Shown here: piece after piece, positions 23,829 to 32,524 of the stretch | How the letters are laid out: each line of letters begins with the position of its first letter | How positions within the stretch are numbered: the first letter of the stretch is position 1 | Assembly: GCF_012935715.1 (NCBI RefSeq) | Contig: NZ_CP052860.1 | Span: forward strand, 7,006,001 to 7,070,000 | Reading direction: 5' to 3' | DNA: 64,000 bases | Source: Pseudomonas sp. ADAK13 | GTDB lineage: Bacteria > Pseudomonadota > Gammaproteobacteria > Pseudomonadales > Pseudomonadaceae | Notes under the pieces: generated by a model | Databases searched by the model: none | What the model was told of the DNA's origin: nothing | The model's input: the letters and a program-made list of their open reading frames with translations, nothing else | Made by a program: the position numbers and the translations under genes

Positions 23829-24536
23829 ATGATGACAGATACCCCCGCGCACCCAGGCTTTATCTCCCTGCAAGGCATCGGCAAAAGCTATCAGCTGGCC
23901 GGTCAACACCTGTCGATTCTCAATGATGTATGCCTGGCCATCGAAACCGGTGACAGCTGCGGCATTCTCGGCGCGTCCGGTTCCGGCAAAAGTACCCTGC
24001 TCAATATTCTCGGCCTGCTCGACCTGCCCGACTGCGGCCACTACCGGTTTGCCGGCCATGACGTCTTCAGCGCCAGCCCCGATCAGCTGGCGGCGATCCG
24101 CAATCAACAAATCGGTTTCGTTTTTCAAAGCTTCAACCTGCTGCCGCGCCTCAGTGCCCTGGACAACGTCGCCCTGCCTCTGAGCTACCGTGGTGTGTCG
24201 CGGCATGCCTCGGTGGAACAGGCCCTGCGCATGCTCGACCAGGTGGGCCTGGCCGAGCGCGCCCACCATCGCCCGGCCGACCTGTCGGGCGGCCAGCGCC
24301 AACGGGTCGCCATCGCCCGCGCCCTGGTGGGCAACCCCTCGGTGATCCTCGCCGACGAGCCCACCGGCAACCTCGACAGCAGCACCGCCCAGGAGATCAT
24401 GGACCTGCTGCTGGCGCTCAATCGCGAGCAGCAGGTGACGCTGATTATCGTCACCCACGACCCGCACATTGCCGAGCGCCTGAACCGCAAGATCCTGGTG
24501 CGCAATGGTGTGGTGCAAGAGGCCGGGCGCCTATGA
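23829..24536 (+). CDS. MacB-type ABC transporter ATPase subunit
   Basis: The 235-aa ABC ATPase of the LolD/MacB group has Walker A GASGSGKST, Q-loop FVFQSFNLLPRL, signature LSGGQRQRVAIARAL and Walker B VILADEPTGNLD. In canonical MacB this domain is fused to the permease; here it is a separate gene whose stop overlaps the permease start (ATGA). First gene of a four-gene export operon with permease, TolC-like channel and adaptor. Confidence 0.95.
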   Translation: MMTDTPAHPGFISLQGIGKSYQLAGQHLSILNDVCLAIETGDSCGILGASGSGKSTLLNILGLLDLPDCGHYRFAGHDVFSASPDQLAAIRNQQIGFVFQSFNLLPRLSALDNVALPLSYRGVSRHASVEQALRMLDQVGLAERAHHRPADLSGGQRQRVAIARALVGNPSVILADEPTGNLDSSTAQEIMDLLLALNREQQVTLIIVTHDPHIAERLNRKILVRNGVVQEAGRL

Positions 24537-25732
24537 GCCTGCGGGTCGAACAAAGCCTGAGCCAATTGCTGCACGAGGCGTTTGTCAGCCTGCGCACCCT
24601 GGGCAAGCGCTCGATCCTGGCCCTTTTAGGCATCGTCATCGGCAGCTCTTCGGTGGTGGCGCTGATCAATATCGGGCACAACGCCGCCGAAGACGCGGCG
24701 ATGATATTCAAGGACATGGGCACCGACACCCTGGTGGCGCAGTTCCCGCCCAAGGGCACCAGCATTGCCCCCATGCCTGCCAGCCTGGACCTGGAAGCGG
24801 TGCGCCGCAGCGTGCCCGGCATCGCCCATATTGGCGCGATTTCGATGTTCAGCGGTCCGGTGGTGTTCCATGGCCGCACCTTCAATGCGAGCTTCGTCGG
24901 CAGTACGCCAGACCTCAAGGACGCCATGCGCCTGTCGGTGCGCGACGGGCGTTTCCTGTCGAACTTCGACGGGGGCGAAACCTACGCGGTCGTCGGCGAA
25001 CAGGTGGTCCAGGCCTTGAGTGCCCCCGGCGACCCGCTGCAACTGGGCGACCGGGTGCGCATCAACGACTACCTCTATCTGGTGGTGGGCATTCTTCACA
25101 ACCAGCCCCGGGCAATGCTGATCCCCGTACAGGCCAACGAATCGCTGTTCGTGCCCGCCCCGGGCATGCGCCGGATCTACTTCAGCCCGCAAATCGGCAA
25201 TGTGATTATCCGCGCCACTCCCGGCCAGGACATGGACCGTGTCGCCCGGGACGCCGCCGCGGCGCTGCAAAACCAGATCACCGACCACGATGTCGACATT
25301 CAGGTGCCCCAGCAAATGATCGATGGCATGACCCGGCAGAGCCGCACCTTCGCTTACCTGCTGCTGGCCCTGGGTGCGATTTCCCTGGTGGGCGGCGGCG
25401 TCGGCGTGATGAACGTGATGCTGATGAACGTCTCGGAGCGACGCCGGGAAATCGGGATTCGCATGGCCCTCGGTGCGCGCCAGCGGGACATTCGCAACCT
25501 GTTCCTGCTGGAGGCCGTCACCCTGACCGCTGTCGGTGCCTTATGCGGCGCGGTGCTGGGCATGACCGCCGCCTATCTGTATGCCTGGCTGTCCGGCTGG
25601 CAGTTTTCCCTGGCGGTCGCCGCACTGCCCCTCGGGGTGGGCAGCACGTTGCTGGTAGGGCTGTTTTTCGGGATCTATCCGGCAGTGTCGGCCTCACGGC
25701 TGCAGCCGGTGGAGGCCCTGCGCGATGAATAA
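24533..25732 (+). CDS. MacB/FtsX-type ABC permease
   Basis: The 399-aa protein has the MacB permease layout. One helix lies near the N-terminus (RSILALLGIVIGSSSVVALI), followed by a large periplasmic domain (~55-275) and three C-terminal helices (AYLLLALGAISLVGGGVGVM, the FtsX domain with SERRREIGIRMALGAR, and VGSTLLVGLFFGIYPAV). Such permeases use mechanotransmission to push substrates from the periplasm through a TolC channel. It overlaps the next gene by 8 bases. Confidence 0.93.
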   Translation: MSLRVEQSLSQLLHEAFVSLRTLGKRSILALLGIVIGSSSVVALINIGHNAAEDAAMIFKDMGTDTLVAQFPPKGTSIAPMPASLDLEAVRRSVPGIAHIGAISMFSGPVVFHGRTFNASFVGSTPDLKDAMRLSVRDGRFLSNFDGGETYAVVGEQVVQALSAPGDPLQLGDRVRINDYLYLVVGILHNQPRAMLIPVQANESLFVPAPGMRRIYFSPQIGNVIIRATPGQDMDRVARDAAAALQNQITDHDVDIQVPQQMIDGMTRQSRTFAYLLLALGAISLVGGGVGVMNVMLMNVSERRREIGIRMALGARQRDIRNLFLLEAVTLTAVGALCGAVLGMTAAYLYAWLSGWQFSLAVAALPLGVGSTLLVGLFFGIYPAVSASRLQPVEALRDE

Positions 25733-27206
25733 ACGGCTGCTGTTATCGCTGGCCCTGGTGAGCCTGCACAGCATGGCCGCCGATGTGGTGATTCGCCCCT
25801 CGGCGCCCAGCACCACTCGCAGTGGTTATGAACGCAGCGTGTCGCTGAATGCCCAGTCCACCACCCTGACCCTGGGTGACGCGGTGTACCTGGGCCTGCG
25901 CAACAACCCGGCGATTCGCAGCGCGTACCTGCAACGGGTGGCGCAGAAATTCGACCTGCGGGTGGCCGAAGACACCTTCAACCCCAAGCTGACCCTGAAC
26001 AGCTATTACCGCGCGACCAAAGGCACCGACGACAGCGCCCGCAACGCCAACCTGGCGCCCAACGCCACCTTGCTCGGCGAGTACGGCACGCGGCTGAGCA
26101 TGAACTGGACCCAGCAACTGAACAACGCCGACCGCGCCGGACGCTTCCGCAGCGACGGCCTCGACCTGTCGGTGATCCAGCCCCTGATGCGCGGTGCCGG
26201 CTGGGACGCCACCACCGCCCCGCTGCGCCTGTCACGCCTGTCGGAACAGGCCAACCGCCTGAACCTCAAGGCCAATGTGGCGCAGACCATCAGCAACATC
26301 ATCACCACCTACCGCGAATTGCTGCGGGCCCAGGAACAGTTGAGCATCGTGCAGGATGCGCTCAAGCGCTCCGACACCTTGCTGGAAGTGAACAAGGCGC
26401 TGATCAGTGCCGGGCGCATGGCCGAATTCGAGATTGTGCAGACTGAAGCCGATATCGCCACCCAGCAACTGGGGGTGGAAGAAGCCCAGAACCAACTGGA
26501 CACCAGCCGCCTGGCCCTGCTGCGCCTGCTGGCCCTCGACCTGTCGACGCCGATCCGCGCGACCGAGGCCCTTGAAGCCAAGCGCATGGACATCGACAAG
26601 CACCAGGCTTTCGTCCTGGCGCAGAACCAGCAACCGGGATACCTCGCCACCCTGCTCGGCAGCCAGCAGGCCGACCTCAACCTGGTGATCGCCAAGGACT
26701 CCGGGCGCTGGCAGGTGGACCTGGTGGCCGGCGCGAACCAGATCCGGGCCGCCACCAACGACGATAACGGCTACAACAGCAACCGGCGCTGGGACAGCTA
26801 CGCCGGCGTGCAGGTGCAGATTCCCATCGGCGATATCAGCACCCGCCAGGCCGAGGTGCATGCGCGGGTCGACGTGGAAAACCAGGAAATCATCATTGCC
26901 GACGCCCGCCAGCAACTGGAGCGCGACGTCAACGATGTGGTACGCGACCTGGGCACCCGTTGGCGTCAGTATGAAATCTCGCAGCGGGCGGTGGAGCTGT
27001 CCAGGCGCAAAATCGAAATCGAACGGGAAAAACTCAGCGCCGGGCGCTCCACCAACTTCCAGGTATTGAGTTTCGAAAACGACCTGCGCAACGCCGAGAA
27101 CTCACGGCTCAATGCGTTGATTGCCTATTTGAACGCCCAGACTCAGTTCGACCTGACCCTGGGCATGACGCTGGAAAGTTGGGAAATCGCCCTCAATGAC
27201 TACTAA
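25725..27206 (+). CDS. TolC-family outer membrane efflux channel
   Basis: The 493-aa protein has a signal peptide (MNKRLLLSLALVSLHSMA) and two halves of long coiled helices typical of TolC proteins (TLGDAVYLGLRNNPAIRSA; LNLKANVAQTISNIITTYRE; EREKLSAGRSTNFQVLSFEN). There is no lipobox. Encoded between permease and adaptor and overlapping both, it is the dedicated exit duct for this transporter. Confidence 0.92.
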   Translation: MNKRLLLSLALVSLHSMAADVVIRPSAPSTTRSGYERSVSLNAQSTTLTLGDAVYLGLRNNPAIRSAYLQRVAQKFDLRVAEDTFNPKLTLNSYYRATKGTDDSARNANLAPNATLLGEYGTRLSMNWTQQLNNADRAGRFRSDGLDLSVIQPLMRGAGWDATTAPLRLSRLSEQANRLNLKANVAQTISNIITTYRELLRAQEQLSIVQDALKRSDTLLEVNKALISAGRMAEFEIVQTEADIATQQLGVEEAQNQLDTSRLALLRLLALDLSTPIRATEALEAKRMDIDKHQAFVLAQNQQPGYLATLLGSQQADLNLVIAKDSGRWQVDLVAGANQIRAATNDDNGYNSNRRWDSYAGVQVQIPIGDISTRQAEVHARVDVENQEIIIADARQQLERDVNDVVRDLGTRWRQYEISQRAVELSRRKIEIEREKLSAGRSTNFQVLSFENDLRNAENSRLNALIAYLNAQTQFDLTLGMTLESWEIALNDY

Positions 27207-28461
27207 TAAAAAGCGCCTGCTGGGTGCCGTGTTGATTGTGCTGGTGGCCGGTGTCGGCATCACGCTGCTCAGCCGCCAAAGCCCGGCCGCGAACCCGCCC
27301 GGCAATGCCGAGCAATGGCTGGCGGTGAAAGTCGACCCACTGGTGCACCAGATCGGCCTGGTGGGCAAGATCGAACCCGATACCACCATCACCCTCACGG
27401 CGCCCTTCGACGGCAATGTGCAGGCCAACCTGGTGGAACAGGGCCAGCGGGTCGAGGCCGGCCAGGTGCTGCTGCGCATGGACCCGGCCACCCTCGAAGT
27501 GCAACTGCGCGACGCCCTCTCCGCGCAGCTCAAGGCCCGGCGCACCGTTCAGGAAATGCAGGACTGGGACAGCGGCCAACAAGTCGGCCGTGCCCGCCGC
27601 AGCCTGCGCACCGCCGAAATGACCGCCAGCAACACCCAGCGCAAACTCACCGAAAGTGAAAACCTGTTCAAGCGCGGCATCATTCCGCGCAACGAACTCG
27701 ACGACCTGAAACAGCAGACCGCCCAGCAACAACTCGACCTGGTGGCCGCCCGCGGCGAACTGCAACAGGCGATCGAACAAGGCAAAGGCGAATACCGGCA
27801 GATCGCCGATATGGAGCTGACCAATGCCACGGTGAAATATGACGCCCTGCACACCCTGCTCGATGGCAAGGAGGTCAAGGCACCGTTCTCCGGCATCGTG
27901 GTGCCGGCGCCGGGCAGTAACTCGTCAGGCCCGGGCGGTGGCAACAACAATGCGCCGGTCCAGGCCGGGAGCAAGGTCAGCCAGGGCCAGGTGCTGTTTG
28001 GGCTGGCGAATATCGAGAAGCTGAAAATCGTCACCAAGGTGTCGGAGCTGGACATCAACCAGTTGCACCAAGGGCAGGCGGTGGAGGTGCTGGGTGACGG
28101 GTTTGACGGCGAGCGGCTGACGGGTTCGGTCAGTGTGGTCAGTGGCTTGGCGATTGCCAGCGACAGCCAGGGCAGCGCGCAGTTTCCGGTCACCCTGTCG
28201 ATCCCCAAGCTGACCCCGCAACAGCTGCAACGGGTGCGGCTGGGGATGAGTGCGCGGTTGACCATTGTGACCTACAACAATGACCAGGCGATTGTGGTAC
28301 CGGCCCAGGCGATCAGTCGCGGGGACGGGGTAATGACGGTGGAATATCGGGCAGCGATGGATAAACCGGTGGAGCGGGTCACGGTAACGACCGGGCAGTC
28401 GACGGCGCAGGGGGTTGAAGTGTTCGGGTTGAAACCGGGGTTTGTGAAGGTCGGGCCATGA
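27196..28461 (+). CDS. HlyD/MacA-like periplasmic adaptor protein
   Basis: The 421-aa protein is anchored by an N-terminal helix (RLLGAVLIVLVAGVGITLL). It has a biotinyl-lipoyl domain split around a coiled-coil hairpin (~100-210, AQLKARRTVQEMQDWDSGQQ onward) and a beta-barrel (ITLTAPFDGNVQANLVEQGQ; IVTKVSELDINQLHQGQAVE). The second lipoyl half carries an unusual Gly/Asn/Ser-rich insert (GSNSSGPGGGNNNAPVQ). It links the ABC permease to the TolC-like channel. The cargo is unknown, as no biosynthetic genes adjoin. Confidence 0.92.
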   Translation: MTTNKKRLLGAVLIVLVAGVGITLLSRQSPAANPPGNAEQWLAVKVDPLVHQIGLVGKIEPDTTITLTAPFDGNVQANLVEQGQRVEAGQVLLRMDPATLEVQLRDALSAQLKARRTVQEMQDWDSGQQVGRARRSLRTAEMTASNTQRKLTESENLFKRGIIPRNELDDLKQQTAQQQLDLVAARGELQQAIEQGKGEYRQIADMELTNATVKYDALHTLLDGKEVKAPFSGIVVPAPGSNSSGPGGGNNNAPVQAGSKVSQGQVLFGLANIEKLKIVTKVSELDINQLHQGQAVEVLGDGFDGERLTGSVSVVSGLAIASDSQGSAQFPVTLSIPKLTPQQLQRVRLGMSARLTIVTYNNDQAIVVPAQAISRGDGVMTVEYRAAMDKPVERVTVTTGQSTAQGVEVFGLKPGFVKVGP

Positions 28462-28472
28462 ACCCCGACCGG

Positions 28473-28558
28473 TAGGAGCTGGCTTGCCTGCGATAGCAAT
28501 CTGTCAGTTGATAAGGATGGACCTGACCCACCCCTACCACAGGCAAGCCAGCTCCCAC
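28473..28558. repeat. REPIN
   Basis: TAGGAGCTGGCTTGCCTG and CAGGCAAGCCAGCTCCCA in inverted orientation, between convergent gene ends. Confidence 0.92.
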
Positions 28559-28565
28559 ATTAGAT

Positions 28566-29984
28566 TTAGAGGTGCGCCAACCTGGCGGCCAACGCCTTGG
28601 CCTGAATCGCCACGTCCGTGACCGCGGTACTTTCCCACCACATCCCGCGCAGCGGCGGGCCCATCGCAAACAGCCGCTGGCTGACCTGCCCGTGGGCATC
28701 CAGCACCGCCCCCGAGACATCCGCCGCAATCCCCAGCGCCAACGGCCCGGGTTGAATCAACCCACGCTTGAGCAACTGCCGGGGCAACGGCCGGGCCACG
28801 CGCCGCCAGTCGTATTCAATCCCGCTGGAGTTGATCAGCGCCGCCCCTGAGACCTGCACCACGTTCTGTTCACCACGACGACGCAGGCGAATCGTGACAT
28901 CACCGTCTGAAGGCACCAGCCCCTTGTACGATGCCGCCTGAATCCGCAACCGCCCTTCCCCGTGCAACCGCGCCACCAACTCGGCACTCAAGGGCGGCGA
29001 GCGGTGGTGATGGCTTTCCCACCAGGGCCGAACATGACGTACGAACTGGCGCTTCTCGCCCTCGCTGGCCTGGCTCCACAAACGCCCGATGTGGGCACGC
29101 ACGGTGTCCAGCGGGGCTTGCCAGTCAATCCCCTGGTCCAGCGCAAGCCGGCATTGGCGCCGCACTTCCCGCAGCAATTGCCGGGGGCTGCGCAGGCTGT
29201 GGTCTTCGCCCAGGAAGTCAACCCAGGCCGGCGGCTGCCGGCGCACATGGGGCAACAGGCCGTGACGCGAAAAAATCTCGATGGGCCCACGGTGACCGGC
29301 CTGTTCCAGGGACACCACGGCGTCCACCATGGTCAGCCCGGAACCGATGATCAACACGGTGGATTGCGGGTCCAGTTGGGTCATGGCCTGCACGTCCCAC
29401 GGGTCGACTGCGGCCGCGTTCAAGCCGCTGGATTCGGTCTGGGGCGTGCGTGCCGCCGGGAACATGCCGGTGGCCAATACCGCAACGGCACCGCGCAGTT
29501 GCTGGCCGTCACTCAAGGTCAGCAACGTGGCGTGTTCGTCCACCTCAAGGTCTGTCACCTCGGCGCGGACATGCTCGACGGTCGACGCCGACCGCGCCTT
29601 GGCTTCTGCCAGCCGTTGTTGCGCGTACAAGCCAAAAATCCCGCGGGGTGGAAACAGTTCGCTGATGGGCACGTGTTGCTGGTCTGACTCCGGCCAGCCG
29701 CCGTCGGCGATGTAGGCGGTGAGCCACTGGGTCAGGTCATCGGCGTTGTCCGGGTCGACGCTCATGCGTGCGGCGTTGCCGTTCAAGGTGTGGCCCAACT
29801 CCACCGCGCTGTAGGCCTCGCCGCGCCCCAGTTCCTGGCGCGGTTCGATCACCAGGATCTGCCGCTTGCCCGGCAGGCGCAGCAACTGCACCGCGAGCAT
29901 CGTCCCGCTCAGGCCGCCGCCGACAATCAGCACATCAGCGTTGCGAATGGCGCTCGTCGCCTGTCCGCGTTCGGTTTCACTCAT
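28566..29984 (-). CDS. FAD/NAD(P)-binding oxidoreductase
   Basis: The 472-aa flavoprotein has an N-terminal dinucleotide fold (VLIVGGGLSGTMLAVQLLRL), the segment GRGEAYSAVELGHTLNGNAA typical of the FAD-NAD(P)-binding group that carries HpaO/SidA relatives, and a second nucleotide site (VLIIGSGLTMVDAVVSLEQA). It lies at the far end of the sulfur-scavenging gene series, same strand, 114 bp past the truncated adenylation gene. A partner role to the FMN monooxygenase is possible, but not shown by sequence. Confidence 0.8.
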   Translation of the reverse strand: MSETERGQATSAIRNADVLIVGGGLSGTMLAVQLLRLPGKRQILVIEPRQELGRGEAYSAVELGHTLNGNAARMSVDPDNADDLTQWLTAYIADGGWPESDQQHVPISELFPPRGIFGLYAQQRLAEAKARSASTVEHVRAEVTDLEVDEHATLLTLSDGQQLRGAVAVLATGMFPAARTPQTESSGLNAAAVDPWDVQAMTQLDPQSTVLIIGSGLTMVDAVVSLEQAGHRGPIEIFSRHGLLPHVRRQPPAWVDFLGEDHSLRSPRQLLREVRRQCRLALDQGIDWQAPLDTVRAHIGRLWSQASEGEKRQFVRHVRPWWESHHHRSPPLSAELVARLHGEGRLRIQAASYKGLVPSDGDVTIRLRRRGEQNVVQVSGAALINSSGIEYDWRRVARPLPRQLLKRGLIQPGPLALGIAADVSGAVLDAHGQVSQRLFAMGPPLRGMWWESTAVTDVAIQAKALAARLAHL

Positions 29985-30098
29985 GAAATTGCGCCCTTAC
30001 TGTCTGCCTGAATGGTTGTGGTAAAAATCGCCCCGTGCAGTATCCAGCACATCGACCCGGGGCGCCTAGCTTGGCCCGCATAGCTCAGCCCGTGTAGC

Positions 30099-30686
30099 TC
30101 AGCCCGACTGCGGGAACCCCAGGCTCTGACCGCTGTTCAGCCATTGCGCCAGCACCGCCGCCAGGCCGCCTTGCCCGTGGGTGCTCTCCTCGCTCCACAA
30201 TTCGGTCTTGCCGGAAGGCTGCCACCAGCGGCAGAGCCGTTGTGACGTGTCCACGGGGTCGACCCGTTGCACAACGCCCACCGGCTGCAACCCCTGGATA
30301 TAAGCGTGGGTAGGCCGAATGCGCCACAGCTGTTGCTGCAAGGCGGCGGGTTCCAGGTCGTCAGCCAAGGTCAGGATTTGCCCACCGATGAGCTGGGCAG
30401 CCAGGGCCAGCAGCAACAAATGAGGCTCGAAAGCCCCGCTGAGGGCCAGCCGCGAATCTTCGGTAAAGCCCTGCTGACGCAAACCATCCGCCTGGCGCTC
30501 GACATCGCGCAGTGCATCAATCCAGCGCCAGGCGTACCACTGGCCGTCACGCTTGTGGCGCAGGGCACTGTGCAACGGCGTCACCTGCGCCCAGTGGTGC
30601 AACTGCAGCAACGCCTTGGGCAACACCGTGACCCGTTCAGCGGGCCATTCCAACTCCAGCGGAAGCTCAAGTTCATGCACGCTCAT
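30099..30686 (-). CDS. Truncated adenylate-forming (ANL) enzyme, N-terminal part only
   Basis: The 195-aa protein resembles the first part of acyl-CoA synthetases: ALRHKRDGQWYAWRWIDALR, LALSGAFEPHLLLLALAAQL. The ATP-binding P-loop and the C-terminal domain are absent. The coding frame is intact with a good start (MSVHELELPLELEW, ATG 30686), so it may be a genuine short protein or a decayed gene. The stop is followed by the repeated TAGCTCAGCCCG sequence. No function is claimed. Confidence 0.6.
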   Translation of the reverse strand: MSVHELELPLELEWPAERVTVLPKALLQLHHWAQVTPLHSALRHKRDGQWYAWRWIDALRDVERQADGLRQQGFTEDSRLALSGAFEPHLLLLALAAQLIGGQILTLADDLEPAALQQQLWRIRPTHAYIQGLQPVGVVQRVDPVDTSQRLCRWWQPSGKTELWSEESTHGQGGLAAVLAQWLNSGQSLGFPQSG

Positions 30687-30760
30687 AGGTAATGCTCCTA
30701 TTGGTGAAACAAGCATGCGGTGGTCCGCTGGCCGAAGTCGTTGACTTGATGAAGATCACC

Positions 30761-30788
30761 TGTGGGAGCTGGCAAGCCAGCTCCCACA
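30761..30788. repeat. Minimal REP palindrome
   Basis: TGTGGGAGCTGGC, AA, GCCAGCTCCCACA: a perfect 13-bp-arm palindrome, looking like a REPIN that lost its centre. Confidence 0.88.
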
Positions 30789-30806
30789 TTGATGTGGTTT
30801 CTCCCG

Positions 30807-32186
30807 TCAGATCGCTGTGGCTTTAAGGTCGCGATAGCTGGCACCCGGGTGGTTGTCCGGCAAACGTGCGCCTTCGCCGAACAATTTCTCCCTCAGCGTG
30901 CCCTGGGCATATTCAGTCTTGTACACGCCGCGCTTCTGCAGCTCCGGCACCAGCCAGTCGACCGCGTCGATAAAGGTCTCGTGGGTCAGCGCATAGGCGA
31001 GATTGAAGCCATCCACATCGGTCTCTTCCACCCACTCCTGCAACAGGTCGGCCACGGTTTCCGGGCCGCCAACGAACAACGGGCCGAAGCCGCCGATGCC
31101 GACCCAGTCCGCCAGTTCATTGGGGGTCCAGACCTTGTTCGGGTCTGCCGTGGAGAACGCTTCCACCGCCGATTGAATGGCGTTGGTGTGCACATGCTTG
31201 AGGGGTTCATCGGGCTTGAACTGACTGAAGTCGATACCGGTCCAGCCGGAGATCAGGGCCATCGCGCCTTCGTAGCTGACGTAGGATTTGTACTCCTCGA
31301 ACTTGGCCTTGGCCTTGGCGTCGGTTTCGCCAACGATCACCGTCTGCAAGTTGAAGATCAGGATTTTCTTCGGATCACGGCCGGCTTCTGCCGCACGCCG
31401 GCGGATATCGGCGACGGTTTTCTTCAGCAGCACTTTCGAAGGCGCGGCCACGAAAACGCACTCGGCCTGCTCGGCGGCGAACTGTTTGCCCCGGCTGGAG
31501 GCACCCGCCTGGTACAGCACGGGCGTGCGTTGTGGCGAAGGCTCGCAGAGGTGAATGCCGGGTACCTGGAAGTGTTTGCCGACGTGGCGGATCTCGTGGA
31601 TCTTGCTCGGGTCACTGAAAATCCGTCGCTCGCGGTCGCGCAGAACCGCGCCCTCCTCCCAACTGCCTTCCCAGAGTTTGTAGCAAACCTCCAGGTATTC
31701 CTCGGCGTAGTCGTAGCGCGCATCGTGTTCGGTCTGCGCTTTCTGGCCGAGGTTCTTCGCGCCGCTTTCCAGGTACGAGGTGACGATGTTCCAGCCCACG
31801 CGGCCCTTGGTCAGGTGGTCGAGGGTGGAAAGGCGCCGGGCGAACGGATACGGGTGTTCAAAGGACAGCGAAGCCGTCAGGCCAAAACCCAAATGCTCGG
31901 TGACCAGTGCCATGGGCGCGATCAGCGACAACGGGTCGTTGACCGGCACCTGGGCCGCCTGGCGAATCGCCGCGTCGCCGTTGCCGTTATAGACGTCGTA
32001 GATGCCCAGCACGTCGGCGATGAACAGGCCGTCGAACTTGCCGCGCTCAAGGATTTTCGCCAGGTCGGTCCAGTATTCCAGGTCCTTGTACTGCCACGAG
32101 CGGTCTCGCGGGTGAGCCCACAAACCGGGGGATTGGTGGCCAACGCAGTTCATGTCGAAGGCATTCAAGCGGATTTCACGGGACAT
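30807..32186 (-). CDS. NtaA/DszA-type FMN-dependent monooxygenase
   Basis: The 459-aa luciferase-fold monooxygenase of the NtaA/SnaA/DszA group has IRLNAFDMNCVGHQSPGLWA at the start, then GRVGWNIVTSYLESGAKNLG and a C-terminal DVDGFNLAYALTHETFIDAV. Relatives use reduced FMN to open or oxygenate sulfones, sulfonates or aminopolycarboxylates. The ATG at 32186 overlaps the stop of the upstream small gene (TGATG). Being in an operon with an SfnB-type enzyme points to organosulfur use. A flavin reductase is not encoded beside it. Confidence 0.88.
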   Translation of the reverse strand: MSREIRLNAFDMNCVGHQSPGLWAHPRDRSWQYKDLEYWTDLAKILERGKFDGLFIADVLGIYDVYNGNGDAAIRQAAQVPVNDPLSLIAPMALVTEHLGFGLTASLSFEHPYPFARRLSTLDHLTKGRVGWNIVTSYLESGAKNLGQKAQTEHDARYDYAEEYLEVCYKLWEGSWEEGAVLRDRERRIFSDPSKIHEIRHVGKHFQVPGIHLCEPSPQRTPVLYQAGASSRGKQFAAEQAECVFVAAPSKVLLKKTVADIRRRAAEAGRDPKKILIFNLQTVIVGETDAKAKAKFEEYKSYVSYEGAMALISGWTGIDFSQFKPDEPLKHVHTNAIQSAVEAFSTADPNKVWTPNELADWVGIGGFGPLFVGGPETVADLLQEWVEETDVDGFNLAYALTHETFIDAVDWLVPELQKRGVYKTEYAQGTLREKLFGEGARLPDNHPGASYRDLKATAI

Positions 32187-32512
32187 CAAAGCACTCCGTT
32201 GAGGTGGTAGTTGCCGACAATCTGGTATTTCCAGCGCAACGGGTCATCGAGGGTCGGTGGCAATGCGGTGCGTTGGCCGGTGAGTTCGAATTCGGCATTG
32301 CTCGCGGCGATGAGGGCTTCGGCAGCCGCGATCTGCGCTTCGGTAAGGGCCACCGGGCTCGGGTGGGTTTCGGCACGCTCAAACAGAGCGGCCGCGACGT
32401 CCACGCGAATCTGCAGATCACCGAAACGGCTGATCACGTAGGGGTCATCACTTTTCTCGACAAAACGCCGGGTGCTTTCCAGCAGTTGGCGCGCCTGATT
32501 CAGTGCGGTCAT
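32186..32512 (-). CDS. Stand-alone C-terminal acyl-CoA dehydrogenase-like domain
   Basis: The 108-aa protein aligns with the last helical domain of the neighbouring SfnB-type enzyme: DPYVISRFGDLQIRVD against its DPFTIAAIGDLEWRVH, and DPLRWKYQIVGNYHLNGV against DPARWKYHLIGNFVLNGV. The FAD-binding and N-terminal domains are missing. It has its own ribosome site (GAGGAG eight bases before ATG 32512), ruling for translation, and overlaps the next gene. It may be a duplicated remnant or an accessory subunit. Confidence 0.7.
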   Translation of the reverse strand: MTALNQARQLLESTRRFVEKSDDPYVISRFGDLQIRVDVAAALFERAETHPSPVALTEAQIAAAEALIAASNAEFELTGQRTALPPTLDDPLRWKYQIVGNYHLNGVL

Positions 32513-32524
32513 GGACAAAGCTCC

